A model generated the notes under the pieces. It made no database searches, had not been told where the DNA came from, and worked only from the letters and a program-made list of their open reading frames with translations. Both the position numbers and the translations under genes were made by a program. From Vandiemenella viatica (Eukaryota > Arthropoda > Insecta > Orthoptera > Morabidae): DNA of 64,000 nt. How positions within the stretch are numbered: position 1 is the stretch's first letter; each line of letters begins with the position of its first letter. This document shows positions 11,078 to 22,409 of this stretch, piece by piece. The stretch is taken from contig CM061918.1 in NCBI GenBank assembly GCA_031002005.1, forward strand, positions 38,444,947 to 38,508,946. Direction: 5' to 3'.

Positions 11078-11332
11078 TTTCTTTTTTTTTTTTTTTTTTT
11101 TTTGCTTACGGCTGTGCGCCTCGTCGAGGTCATTAAAGGTGTGAAAGGATCGGGGACAGTAACGAGAAGGAATTCGACCAATGCCATTTCAAGGAAGCAT
11201 TCGCCTGGAGTGATTTGGGGAAACCTTGGAAAACCAAAATCTGGATGCCCGGACAGGGATTCGAATCCGCATAATTCCAAATGCGAGGCCAGGGCGTTAC
11301 CGCTCTTCCACCACGCTCGGTTCCGTGCTCTC
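11078..11332 (-). repeat. SINE-A copy
   Basis: Minus-strand SINE-A. The head carries an accGAGCGTGG-type start, the B box GGATTCGAATCC, then CCGGGCATCCAGATTT-like, GGTTTCCCCAAATCACTCCA and AATGGCATTGGTCGAATTCC segments. The 3' end is GACGAGGCG followed by an A tail (T run at 11080-11103 on the plus strand). It is inserted in the hAT-like element and has a long, fairly pure A tail. Confidence 0.85.
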
Positions 11333-11856
11333 CACCCGCCATTCCACCACTCTAGTGGCGCCTTTCACAGTACAACTTGTAGGACCTTCAGGTTCCGATT
11401 TCGAAAAAGAACACTTGAAGGGCCGTGAAAGGTGATGCAGGACTACATTTAGGACGTGTTGGATTTTGATGGACTCACAGGCAATCAAAAAGAGTCCTTG
11501 CTGTCCAACAAACTATAGATATTGGAGGAAACATCCTACGACTGTGCGATAAGGACACATGGTGTGCCACGCGAAAGTATGAATGGAAAGGATGGCTTGG
11601 AACATTTTTTTGGACCCCTTCTATTAGCGTGAATGGGTGAGCGCATCCTAAGGTAGCTCTCTAAACCGATGTCCTAAAAATGGGACCGCGAATAGGCCGC
11701 TTTACTTAAGATGCAAGTTGAAATTTGAAAATTCGTCGCTTAGGTAATAACACCTTTCAGTTCATTGTTAATTTTATTGCAAGATTGTAAGGAAAAACAA
11801 CCACTTTGTTGTTAGCTAAGTGACGATGGGTAGAATCTCGTATAAAGAGAAAAGAA

Positions 11857-13505
11857 TCTACATCTACATACATCTACATACATCTACATATATACCCTGC
11901 AATTCACAAAATTGTGGGGGGCAGTGGGTGCTCAGCACCAAAGCTAATCTCTTTGTTGTGCATTCCAATCCCTAATGGTACGAGGGAAAAAAGAATTCAT
12001 ATAAGAATCATTGCGGCACCTTATTTCTCTAATCTTATCTTTCCTGTCATTCCGGCTCAAATAGGTTAGTGGACGAAGTATTTCACTACACTCGTGAGTG
12101 AAAGTGGGAGTACACATGTTTACCAATAAGTTTAAACGAAACGTGCGTCGTCTATCTACCAGAGACTCCCAGCCTAGTATACTAATGAGTTCTGTGACGC
12201 TTTCATAAGGACTGTAGCAAGCGGTCACGAATCGAGCGGCTCTTCTCTGTATTTTCTCTATACTTTCGATCAACCCCTTACGAAACGGATCCCAAATGGC
12301 ACATCAATAGTCCAAATGTGGACGCACAAGAGATTTGTACGCTATCTCCTTTGTTTGTTCATTACAATTTTTCAATATTCGACCTATGAATAGCACCCTA
12401 GAATTAGCTCTACCTACTAATGAATTAATGTGTAAGTCCCATTTCATGTTCCTTTGTACTGTTACTCCCAAATTTTTCATAGAATCGACCATATCAATAA
12501 CTGAATTGTTTAACTCGTATTTCTGAACAATTGGATTCTTTTTGTTAGTTATGCTCATTGTCTTGCACTTTTTACAATTTAGCGTAAGTTGCCACTCAGC
12601 GCACCATGCCAAAATAATATCCAGATCACGCTGAATTTCTAAGCAATCGGCCAAATTCCTTACTTCCCTATAAATAACCGCATCATCAGCAAACAATCTA
12701 AAAAGGCTTTTCACTTTGTCTCCGAGATCGTTTATAAAACTTAAGAAAAGAAGTGGCCCTATTACACTTCCTTGAGGTACCCCCGATGTAACATCTAGAT
12801 TAGAAGAACTTTCTCCTTCAACGACGACATACTGCGACCTACCAGTTAGAAAATCCTTTATCCATTCACAAAGCTGATCCGATATACCGTGCGCTCGTAG
12901 CTTTGCTAAAAGGCGGTTGTGTGGCACAGAGTCAAAGGTTTTCTAAAATTCTAAAAAAATTGCATCTACTTGTGAACCTGCATCAATAACTTTCATTACG
13001 TCGTGTGGAAATAGGGCTAGCTGTGTTTCACATGATCTTTTCTTCCAAAATTCGTGTTGATTTGTTGTAAGCAAATTATTATCGTCTAGAATTTTCATAA
13101 TGTTCGAGCAAATAATATGCTCCATAACTCTACTACAAACAGATGTTATAGATATTGGACGATAGTTTCCAGGATCACTTCGATCACCTTTTTGGAAAAT
13201 CGGAGTTACTTGCGCGATTTTCCAGTCTGAATGTACTTTTCGCTCTTCTAATGATTTACTGAATATATCAGACAGAAATAGCCCGATTTCCGCAGTATAT
13301 TCTGAAAATACTCTTACTGGAATTCCATCCGGGCCGGGTGCTTTCCCACACTTCAGGAGCTCTAATTGCTTAATGATACCTGCAGTATCTATTCGTAATG
13401 ATTCCATCACCAACTCGACATGGCGTGGGAAAACGGGAACACTATCCTTATTTTCATCAGTAAATGAATTTTTGAATACAGTATTTAGTACGTTAGCTTT
13501 ATTTA
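11857..13505 (-). mobile_element. CR1-like non-LTR retrotransposon, 5'-truncated
   Basis: Minus-strand LINE ending 3' in a short tandem tail (ATGTAGATGT units, 11857-11890), as in L2/CR1-type elements that end in microsatellite-like repeats rather than poly(A). The 5' end is cut near 13505, in the middle of the reverse transcriptase region, which is usual for incomplete reverse transcription. It lies inside the hAT-like element, since the GCGGATG-rich right end of that element resumes at about 13540. Confidence 0.78.
11944..13503 (-). pseudogene. CR1-like LINE reverse transcriptase (two stops)
   Basis: One continuous minus-strand frame broken only by nonsense codons just before 12927 and 12273. 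In order it shows the RT finger region (KCGKAPGPDGIPVRVF), VTPIFQKGDRSDPGNYRPIS, the SGVPQGSVIGPLLF motif, the catalytic FADD box (LFRLFADDAVIYRE), the thumb (NLGVTVQRNMKWDLHINSLV), and a C-terminal QRRAARFVTACYSPYESV to RTIRDWNAQQ segment. The TAG falls in the segment between FLEF and KTFDSVPHN and the TGA between HLDY and CAIWDPF, both inside conserved blocks. Endonuclease and ORF1 are absent because of 5' truncation. Two stops with no frameshift over 520 codons suggests a fairly young copy. Confidence 0.85.
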
Positions 13506-13664
13506 TAATATATATTGCAATGTAAACAAAACATCCGCCGTACATCCCCATCAAAAAGTGCGGATGCGGATTGCGAAATTGGATGTAAGATTTCACGCGA
13601 AACTTCCGCACTTGCGGATGCGGATATCCGTTACATCCCTAGTTTCAATCTGTAATGATGCCTA

Positions 13665-14065
13665 GGGGGGCATCCATTAATTACGTGAGGTGAAATAGGG
13701 GAGGGGGGGTCCGGCGAAATCTCACCAGATCTCACCAGATCTCACCAGGGGGGAGGGGGGTCTACGGAAATCTCACGTGAGATTTTGCGAAAAATTTGGG
13801 GATAGTAGAGCCAAAAAAAAGGTCTACAATTTGCGCCAAAGTCGATTTTAGGAGGGTATTTCGTCAGAAAAGTTAAGGTGTGACCTAAAAAAAAAAAAAA
13901 ATAGTCTACAAAAGTTTCGAGGGCGATTTCTAGGGGGGGTTCTCACGGACCAGATCTCACCACAGGGGGGGGGGGGTCCGGCCAGATCTCACGAAATCTC
14001 ACCAGGGGGGAGGGGGGGGGTCCAGAAATCCGGAAAAACACCTCACGTAATTTGTGGATGCCCCC
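13665..14065. mobile_element. Harbinger-like MITE copy H2
   Basis: The ends GGCATCCATTAATTACGTGA and the complementary CACGTAATTTGTGGATGCC form inverted repeats. ATCTCACCAG blocks and long G runs lie on the left arm and mirror blocks on the right. It begins just beyond the right end of the hAT-like element. Non-coding. Confidence 0.75.
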
Positions 14066-15165
14066 TTAGTCTCACCACTGGATCACGCTTCATGAACTCC
14101 TACTAGGCTCTTACCTCCCGAGGGTAAAATTGTCAGCATAAAATTCACCTCTCTAAACAATTTAAGTGAAAGCTACTAGTCTATCTACAGTTTTGTCCGT
14201 ACACTGAAAAAAAATTGCCTTTAGAAGAAATAGTTTGTCTGATTGTTATTCTGTCCATCACATCTCAATGGCAGGTTTTGTTTGTGTGTTTATGATGACT
14301 ATGCTGTCACTTAGAATATTAGTTGTAAACTATGATTCTCTTAATGTAGAGGAATGCCTTGTCATCTACGCTGTTGATGGTAATTTCCAAAAATTTGTGT
14401 TATAAGAAAGTTTCCAACAATATATCTACTGTCAGCGATTGTTTTTTCGTCTTTGACGAAGAAAATTGTCTGATTCACTACAAACATAAAGTTCATCAAC
14501 TCCTTAGTGACTTAACATAATTAAAAATTGCGTTTAGTTAAAATATTAGTTACAACTTTTGATACCCATTCTGCAGTCTAAAGCGATCCCAAGAGCAGTA
14601 TAGTTGATCAGCCGTTTAGGATCATACTAAGGAAGATCTCTAACCTGTTCTAATCGAAGTATTTTGGTCCTAAGAAACAAGAATAAAAAGTAGGAAGGTG
14701 GTTCTTTCTTCGTTACTCTTTAGGTACCACTGCGGAGATTCAGGGTCAACTGTGCCGCTTTGATCTACCGTGTTATCACGCCTCAGTTCCCACATTTCTA
14801 ACGCGTTGTGGTTTGACGACACACTTGCTTGCCACATCGGGCGTATAAAATGCCCCAGATTCGCTTCTGAGCCGCCCTCAAAACAGAACGAACGTCAACA
14901 TCGGAACTACGGGTCGCGGTATGAACACATGATGACTACTTTCACATGTCATCCTAGATCGAAATTACACAACTAACCAAACAAAAGTTTCCTGTTTCCG
15001 TTTTAATAACGATCTGGTTCACAGAGAATTTCATGTGTGTTGAATTGCGATGAAGCACAAGCTGGGTGGCAATTTACCTAGTCATCTATTAACCCCTATG
15101 TAATATTAATTTTATTATTATCTTAGAGTTGAAATTCCTCAACCTGTCTACTTTTGCCATTTACG
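14066..15165. other. No recognisable feature
   Basis: Mixed-composition sequence with short frames only and no known motif, terminal repeat or tandem array. Confidence 0.4.
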
Positions 15166-15169
15166 AATT

Positions 15170-15720
15170 TTAATTTTAAATTACTTCAACGTTTTTAGTA
15201 GATTATCCAAACTTCCCTTGGTAATTTATTCCAATCCCAGACACCCTTGCTCACAAACGAAAATCATACCACTCCCTTATGCATGACATCCAGTGCCAGA
15301 TTGTGCCAATGGCCATCTTTTTTCTTCCATGCACTTTTCCTAATCCTTCCACCAATATCTTTCCAAGCCTCATCACCAACATACGCCTTGTACACTCCCA
15401 GCACTCTCTTCACCCTCCTACCTTCCAATGACACCCATTCCAGCCAGCTCCTTTATCATATCAGTAACTGACTGGGTGCTGTGATATTTTCCAAAAACAA
15501 ATCTAGCAGCTCTCCTTTGGATGCAAAATGTGAGTCCCATGCAACACCATATTCCAGCAATGATCTGACTAAAGTTTTGTAATCCAATTCCCTCAGTGCT
15601 TTGGTACATTCTCTCGTCACTCACCCTAGAAAATGGAGGGTTTTGAAATAATTTCCTACCAACTACCCAATGTAGACTGTCCATATGAGTTTATTATCAA
15701 ATGTTACGCCAAGATATTTA
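15170..15720 (-). pseudogene. LINE RT C-terminal relic, copy 1
   Basis: The minus-strand frames include IQRRAARFVFGKYHSTQSVT and MIKELAG, the same C-terminal RT module as the neighbouring copy at 15830-16380. Frame changes and stops interrupt it. The two copies lie head to tail about 650 bp apart, so either a local duplication or two independent 5'-truncated insertions produced the pair. The family looks CR1/L2-like but differs from the LINE at 11.9 kb. Confidence 0.65.
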
Positions 15721-15829
15721 TACTTCAAGACTTATAATATAATATATACAATTGATAAAATTGCGATGGAGCGCCCGCTCCGGTGGCAATCTCCCTACAC
15801 ACCACCCTTTTTCCTTTCCTCTTCCAACC

Positions 15830-16380
15830 TACTTTTACCCTCTACTAATTTTTACTTTCAATTGCTTCAGTGTTTCTGGTAAATTATTCATTACTTCTCT
15901 TGGCAATTTATTCCAATCCCTCACACCCTTTCCTGCGAAAGGCAATTTTCTCACACCCATATGCCTGAAATCAAGTGCCAGCTTGTGGTCATGGTCAACC
16001 TTACCCTTCCAAGCACCTCTCTTAATTTTCCCACCAATATCTTTCCATGCTTCATCACCAGTATAGGCTTTGTACACTCCCATGACTCTCTTCACCCTCC
16101 TTCTATCCTCCAATGCATCCCACTCCAGCTCCTTTATCATATTAGTTACCAATTGTGTTCTGCTGTAATTTCCAAAGACAAATCTGGTTGCCCTCCTCTG
16201 CACCCCCTCCAACTCCTGTATTTGATACCCAAAATGTGGATCCCAGACTACACCACCATATTCCAGCAGTGGTCTGAACAAAGTTTTGTACCCCAGTTCC
16301 ATTACTTCTCCAGTCCATCCCCTCATCTCCCTTTCCAACTAATGAATGATTTTGAACCCTTTCCCTACTACCTGCAATGA
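15830..16380 (-). pseudogene. LINE RT C-terminal relic, copy 2
   Basis: A 167-residue minus-strand frame reads ELGYKTLFRPLLEYGGVVWD, then LEGVQRRATRFVFGNYSRTQ, LEWDALEDRRRVKRVMGVYK and GVRDWNKLPREVMNNLPETL. That is the thumb and C-terminal connection region typical of non-LTR reverse transcriptases. The catalytic core is absent (5' truncated). It is better preserved than copy 1 at 15170 and the fragment at 53370. Confidence 0.75.
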
Positions 16381-16812
16381 ATAATTCGTTCTCACCTTCT
16401 CTGTACTTCTTGAACACTACAATAAGTATCCAAAACACATTGGAAGTACACTGGACGGGATACTTCGCTTCAGACATCTGGCGAAAACTGCTTTGGAAAT
16501 CAACACCAGCAATAATTTCATCCTGAAAATAAGAAGCTCCACGGAGTATCTTCAGTTACCACAGTAAAGTGTTCAGGTTTGGCTGGTATACTCATGTACA
16601 TGTGTAAGCATGTTAATAAGCTGGACTACACTCAGTTTAACAGAACAGTACAGGTATCATCGTGTCTGCCCCTGCGAACTGGCTGCTGTCCATCACATCT
16701 TGAAGGGGTATACAAGATGGGGCTAAATTCCCCATCCATTTGAACTTTAATTGTCTACAAAAAGGCAGGGTTCGATTCAGATATCGTCCGATACTATTGC
16801 GCGTTAAGTTAA

Positions 16813-16990
16813 TAGAGGCGGCTCAAGGTCACTTTGCTCTATCCCCACTCCGCTGCCCTCACCCCTACATGCGAAGGGGAAATTTATCACCAGCTTACCT
16901 GGACACAGCGGTCTGCTCGGAGAGGTAGGAAGGGAGGGGGCAGTGAGGTGAGAAACGGGGCAAGGGAATACCACCTTGAGCCGCCAGTTG
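16813..16990. mobile_element. Small TIR element (GGCGGCTCAAGGT ends)
   Basis: GGCGGCTCAAGGT at the left and ACCTTGAGCCGCC at the right are perfect 13-bp inverted repeats bounding 178 bp. A related element with the same ends and similar interior (CTCCCTCCCTTCSTACCTCT) lies at 62505-62898. Non-coding; target duplication unclear. Confidence 0.6.
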
Positions 16991-17760
16991 AGTGTGGACA
17001 AGGTACAACTGATCATGGAAGGAATACTGGATTCTGCTTTCATCCTGTATCGAACACAAACCGCCAGGACTTGAGCCTCCATGCAAGATATTGAGCTCCA
17101 CAAATCAAATAACAACTAAACGTGGAACATGTATGGAACCGGGAAAAGGCCATACACAGAGCGTCAATGTGGTTCAAGGAACCAAAAATTCATTTCATGA
17201 TCTGGTCGCATCATAACAGATAACACGAAGGAGAACTGACAGAATATCAGATGGAAATAAAATACATTTCCTTTAGATGTCTAGATACAAATACTATGTT
17301 GTTCTGTGCTTACACTAAATACATGAAGTTCTACAAAGTTTGGTGGCTCAGCGGCCGTGCAAAATGTCACATTAATCCATTCTGTGGCTTAGCTGAAAAA
17401 AGTTCCGTAATTGTACTAAAGAGGTTAGTGAGCTAAAGTTATTTCCCATCTTGCGTTTATATTGCAACCCATCTTGGCTTCTGATAAGACTCAGAATCAC
17501 TGGAGTTGGCTGCCTCGCTAACTCCAACTGAGAAAGAACAGTGTAAACAAAATAAAAAGTCTTTTCAACTTAAGCAGTAAGCACAAAAATTAAAGACTTC
17601 ATGATTTATCACTGTGTTACATTCAGAAAGAAAATACCTCGCTACAATCAGTTGGCTGACTCATTCCGTTCACTACACAATTTTAATTTTCTCACGTCAC
17701 TCGCTAACATTGGTCAATTTAGAAAGAAACACTTTCCTTAATCCAACTTACTGGCATAAG
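16991..17760. other. No recognisable feature
   Basis: Short frames only. No known motif or repeat identified by eye. Confidence 0.4.
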
Positions 17761-17764
17761 ATCT

Positions 17765-18000
17765 GACGGGTACGTAGACGACGAAGATCTGGACTGAAAA
17801 ATCGAAGTTCAAAGCGTGACCGTAACACTGGATCATCCACCTACTGAAGTGGTTCCAGATAAAATAATCTAATAAAAGTGCGAAAAGTTGTTAAGCTTTT
17901 GGAAAAGTCTTTTATTTATGATCATTTCAATCATAAGAACGAGCTAGGGAGCAGAAAGTACTTTCTCAACAGCTGGTTATACACGTATTCTTTGCAAAGA
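17765..18000 (+). repeat. Dispersed repeat E, copy 1 (partner 39275-39490)
   Basis: It shares GAAGRTCTGGAC, GCGTGACCGTAACACTGG, TCATCCACCTACTGAAGTG and AAAAGTTGTWAAGCTTTT with 39275-39490 in the same orientation. Element class unknown. The second copy starts about 310 bp beyond the Ginger-like element. Confidence 0.6.
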
Positions 18001-18835
18001 AAGTGATTGATTACTTAGTAGATCGAGAGATTATTTTTCAATCTAATGTGATTTACTGTAAGGCATGTAATGTGATTTAAAACTAAATACCATATTTGAT
18101 TATTTATTTAATGACTACAATTAGATTTAAAATAAAAGTTTGAAGGTGTTGTAATGGGCAAATTTAATGGATAACAATTAAAATGAATAAAGGAATAAAT
18201 TGTGGAAATAAAGGTTGAGTGAAGGCGGTAGCTGTGTAAACCGCGAGACCGGTAATGGTCGAGACAGACGCTGACAAAGGCAGATTCAGCGCTGAGCGAG
18301 CGGATCAGGTGAACGCTTGCATTCAGGCAGCTTCGGGAACATTCGAAGCTGACGTCCGATATATGCTGAGTGGCTCTCGAGCTACGAGAGTTTTCTAGAA
18401 TGTTCGATGCAGGAACGCAGGACATGTGTTCGGTCTTCTCAGTGACAGATTGACATTAGGCACGTCACTATGCCAGTTAGCGGATAGAAAATAGTCTCTC
18501 TCTCTCTCTAATAGCCTGGTCTCGCGTTAGGGTCGACGATGCTGCAACACTTGGCGGAATCCTCCGATAGCCATTCTACTTGTACGTAAGTAATTGTTCC
18601 ATCATCTACTAGTACTTCAGAAGATGTAAATCCAATACAAGACTACGGGGATAGCCTCGCAGACGGCGTCAAAACGGATGATTTGTGTTCAGTCAAGGAC
18701 GAGGAATAAATAGTATCGTACAGCAGTTAGGCTATGTTCTCACTGGTAAAATATAAGAGAACCTGCTGTTTGCCATAGTAAGCCTAAGTTGGTGAAGCTA
18801 TACGAACAACCACACAGGTCTGTGGCCTTAATCCA

Positions 18836-18856
18836 CAGTGGTGTCAGAACCTGATA
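18836..18856 (+). other. Possible primer-binding site after an LTR-like end
   Basis: CCACAG followed by TGGTGTCAGAACC looks like an LTR end plus a tRNA-Leu-type primer-binding site (first 9-10 bases only). The upstream 700 bp could be a 5' LTR, but no second copy or start is visible. Weak. Confidence 0.2.
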
Positions 18857-19602
18857 TTAGTAAATAGCCTTACAGCTGAGCTGGAGAGTGGAGCCGAGGT
18901 CGCCGGAGGTCAGCAGCAGCAACTCCATAAAGGTTAGTACCTGTGTTTCCAGACACTATCTGCCGATTCCAAATTACGCCCACAGAGCTAGACCACTCGA
19001 CTAGTCCGTTACAGTGTCAAATATACTGAAGGAAGTCTAGAAATTTTTAAAATTAACCAATATATTGTTTCTGTTGATATCAGTTATTTAACATTAAACT
19101 TGTTTTATTAATTCAATAAACAGATTTTAGCATCGAAATGAACGCGGGGGATTACTTTTCGTGGTTCTTACATAGCCGAAATCGAAGAGAAGAAGAAACA
19201 GACAGGGCGCTAATGACCCCGCTGTCGACGCGCCCTAAAGCAAGAACAACAAGAAACAGACTTTTATTATGCCACAGAACAGACTCAGCTAATGACCACA
19301 GATTCAAAACAAGAAATAGTTCGATAACACATAATTTTTGACTCACGACTTTTGGATGTCAACAAACAAATAAAGATTATATATAGTTCGTGGCCTGTGA
19401 AATTCGCTAGAATGCAGCCTACAAAAACTTTGAACAGTGGTGATAGTGCGAGAATAGTAGCTGGTATGGAAACACGAACTTGCGCGTGGTAATGCATATA
19501 TAAAAACTGTGAGTACCTAGATAATAATATCAGAAAACTGTACAAAAATCAAGCATCATCATTGTATAAATGTATATATGTGTATATATGTTCACTTAGG
19601 GC

Positions 19603-19635
19603 ATTGAAGATGCCTTGAATAAAGGCGAAACTCGT
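19603..19635 (+). ncRNA. Second hammerhead-like motif (Penelope-type)
   Basis: TTGAAGA, then a hairpin with stem GCCTT/AAGGC and loop GAATA, then GAAACTCG. The box order equals that at 3150 but the stem II sequence differs while staying paired, which is what a conserved structure predicts. The first box is again altered from CUGAUGA. Probably the end of a decayed Penelope-like element. Confidence 0.42.
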
Positions 19636-19639
19636 CTGC

Positions 19640-20605
19640 CATCAAAAGCATTTGTTTAGTTGCAAGTCGGAAACATAACCCATGAAACAGACTTTTATTA
19701 TTTAACTTGATAACACTTCAAAAACTGTGCCGGAACCCGCGGAATTAAAAACACTGGAGGATTGCCATCCTTAGTCAGCAATGAAATCGAAGTGTTTAGG
19801 ATTGAAAGTATACATTGTGCGGTTATTTTAAATACACGGATTTCTACACGATGACCATGAGCTTGTTATGATCTGCTTACCACTAAAGCGTGATTCCTGT
19901 TAGGCCAGTGTAGTAGTTAGTATCAACAAACGCACTCTGAAACGGTTTACCATTAGATTGCCGTCTTGAGTTTTCGAGCAAGCATCACGTAATCGGTCAA
20001 AACAAACTACTGATGTTATGAAACTGTAAATACTTTAAAACAAGAACTTTATGAAGCTGTCGTTGATGCACTGAATGCAGATTTACATTATTTTAATTAA
20101 AATTAGGGAAATGAAGTTCCCTTCGTATCTACAGATGCAGTATTCGTAGCTATTGACAGCTATATACAAAGGGAAGCTTCCACTAAACATTCACGGCTGT
20201 TTGTCCCCTCACTTCTGATGTTCCACGGGAAAGGTATTTACGGTTTCGTGTAGCGGCGTTCTGGGAACTCTCTTTATTACTACGGCATTGTCAGACTACA
20301 GCCTCCATTGTGCTTCGTGGTGCCTGCGTCCTCTATCCGGAAACCGCTTTGTGTCGTACAGGGCTGCCAACATTGCCTCCTACACTAATTGGCTGCTAAT
20401 AGTCTTTGAGCTTTGGCGCAAACTTCCGGCTGCTTTGTGGCTACCTTAATGCGATACCAGCAGCTTTCACTCGCATATCCAGGAATACCCCAAGAGAGAA
20501 AATTCGGAGGACATGGTTATTTTGGATTGCCTTTTCAAAGTAGAGATTTCTGTGCATATCTCCGGAAATTGATTCTGGACAATCAGGTTGATTTGGTAGG
20601 TCAAT
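19640..20605. other. No recognisable feature
   Basis: No domain or repeat recognised. Frames are short and lack motifs. Confidence 0.4.
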
Positions 20606-20610
20606 TGTTA

Positions 20611-20702
20611 AGGGAGCGTCCATAAACTAAGTGCTAAATTCCTTGAACCCCTCCCCCTCCACTCGCCCCTCCTCCTCTCTCGCCCCCCCACGTACGTAGC
20701 CT
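20611..20702. repeat. Fragment of GGGAGCGTCCATAAACTA MITE
   Basis: GGGAGCGTCCATAAACTAAG is similar to the left end of the MITE at 33650-34009 (GGAGCGTGCACAAACTACAT). A C-rich tract and ACGTACGTAG follow. It is internally deleted or truncated and lies next to a SINE-A. Confidence 0.5.
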
Positions 20703-20719
20703 GACTTGACTTTCACCTC

Positions 20720-20957
20720 ACCGAGCGTAGTGGCTGAATGGTTAACGCTCTGGCCTCACATTCTGGAGGACGCGGGTTCGAAACCTCGTCCGGGCATCCA
20801 GATTTGGGTTTTCCATGGTTTCCAAAAATCACTTCAAGTGAATGCCAGGACGCTTCCTTCAACAGGTCATGGCCGAATTCCTTCCCGATCCTTATCCCCA
20901 ATACCATCCCGCTTCCGCCTCCAATGACCACGATGTCGACGAGGCGTAAAAAAAATT
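20720..20957 (+). repeat. SINE-A copy, near full length
   Basis: It starts ACCGAGCGTAGTGGCTGAAT, contains an A-box-like TGGCTGAATGG and the B-box-like GGGTTCGAAACC, and reads CCGGGCATCCAGATTTGG, TTTTCCATGGTTTCC and GGTCATGGCCGAATTCC. It ends GATGTCGACGAGGCGTAAAA with an A-rich tail. The tRNA-like head resembles a Val/Ala-type tRNA (TGGCCTCACATTC). The 3' half is the family-specific body. Confidence 0.85.
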
Positions 20958-21224
20958 GTAGTTTAAAAAACTAAAAACACGCTTTCGTAGTAATGTGAAC
21001 TAAACGGTTAAAAATAATCTTTAAATATAAAGATTTTGTTTAACAGCGATGGGACGTCTCACAATACAGGATAAATTAATTTTTTTGTGAATAAGCTTAA
21101 AGAATAAAGTCACTGATTATAAAATTAACTTTAATGTAAAAAGCATGGGGTGCTATATAAGTTGTCTTATAGTTTTAGTCGTTCGCTGTTTGTAAAGGTA
21201 GAGTCATTGTCAAAAATTGTGTAG

Positions 21225-22224
21225 NNNNNNNNNNNNNNNNNNNNNNNNNNNNNNNNNNNNNNNNNNNNNNNNNNNNNNNNNNNNNNNNNNNNNNNNNNNN
21301 NNNNNNNNNNNNNNNNNNNNNNNNNNNNNNNNNNNNNNNNNNNNNNNNNNNNNNNNNNNNNNNNNNNNNNNNNNNNNNNNNNNNNNNNNNNNNNNNNNNN
21401 NNNNNNNNNNNNNNNNNNNNNNNNNNNNNNNNNNNNNNNNNNNNNNNNNNNNNNNNNNNNNNNNNNNNNNNNNNNNNNNNNNNNNNNNNNNNNNNNNNNN
21501 NNNNNNNNNNNNNNNNNNNNNNNNNNNNNNNNNNNNNNNNNNNNNNNNNNNNNNNNNNNNNNNNNNNNNNNNNNNNNNNNNNNNNNNNNNNNNNNNNNNN
21601 NNNNNNNNNNNNNNNNNNNNNNNNNNNNNNNNNNNNNNNNNNNNNNNNNNNNNNNNNNNNNNNNNNNNNNNNNNNNNNNNNNNNNNNNNNNNNNNNNNNN
21701 NNNNNNNNNNNNNNNNNNNNNNNNNNNNNNNNNNNNNNNNNNNNNNNNNNNNNNNNNNNNNNNNNNNNNNNNNNNNNNNNNNNNNNNNNNNNNNNNNNNN
21801 NNNNNNNNNNNNNNNNNNNNNNNNNNNNNNNNNNNNNNNNNNNNNNNNNNNNNNNNNNNNNNNNNNNNNNNNNNNNNNNNNNNNNNNNNNNNNNNNNNNN
21901 NNNNNNNNNNNNNNNNNNNNNNNNNNNNNNNNNNNNNNNNNNNNNNNNNNNNNNNNNNNNNNNNNNNNNNNNNNNNNNNNNNNNNNNNNNNNNNNNNNNN
22001 NNNNNNNNNNNNNNNNNNNNNNNNNNNNNNNNNNNNNNNNNNNNNNNNNNNNNNNNNNNNNNNNNNNNNNNNNNNNNNNNNNNNNNNNNNNNNNNNNNNN
22101 NNNNNNNNNNNNNNNNNNNNNNNNNNNNNNNNNNNNNNNNNNNNNNNNNNNNNNNNNNNNNNNNNNNNNNNNNNNNNNNNNNNNNNNNNNNNNNNNNNNN
22201 NNNNNNNNNNNNNNNNNNNNNNNN
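21225..22224. other. Assembly gap, 1000 N
   Basis: Exactly 1000 N characters, so a gap of unknown or placeholder length. The right edge falls inside a SINE-A copy, so the repeat may have stopped the assembly. Frames spanning the Ns have no meaning. Confidence 0.99.
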
Positions 22225-22406
22225 TGAGGACAAGGAAAGGTAAGAAATTCTGCCTTGGCCTTTTTGAAGGAAGCATCCCAGCATTCGCCTGGAGTTATTT
22301 GGGGAAACCATGGAAAACCCAAATTTGGATGCCCGGACGGGGATTCGAACCCGCGTCCTCCCGAATGTGAGGCCAGAACGTTAACTGTTCACCGACCACG
22401 CTCGGT
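22225..22406 (-). repeat. SINE-A copy cut by the gap
   Basis: The minus-strand head (ACCGAGCGTGGTCGGTGAAC) runs through CGGGAGGACGCGGGTTCGAA and the conserved body to the gap edge. The 3' tail is lost in the N run. It lies against one copy of the inverted repeat pair at 22410. Confidence 0.85.
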
Positions 22407-22409
22407 GAA

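Larger units (their letters stand above)
9562..13641. mobile_element. hAT-like element with GCGGATG subterminal repeats
   Basis: The left end TAGGGTTGTAACCGATGTC and the right end (complement of TAGGGATGTAACGGATATCC) form terminal inverted repeats. They are flanked by an 8-bp duplication, GTTTCATT at 9554-9561 and GTTTCAAT at 13642-13649. TAGGG ends and 8-bp duplications are typical of hAT transposons. GCGGAT repeats lie just inside both ends. The interior has no hAT transposase and is occupied by later insertions: an IS630/Tc1-type element (10033), a SINE-A (11078) and a LINE (11857). It is therefore the oldest layer here and non-autonomous as seen. Confidence 0.75.

Noticed and set aside
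16834..17115. Short frames near 16.9 kb
   Set aside because: They overlap a small inverted-repeat element and have no motif.
21167..22322. Long frames of about 340-380 codons on both strands
   Set aside because: They run through the 1000-N gap and consist almost entirely of unknown residues.
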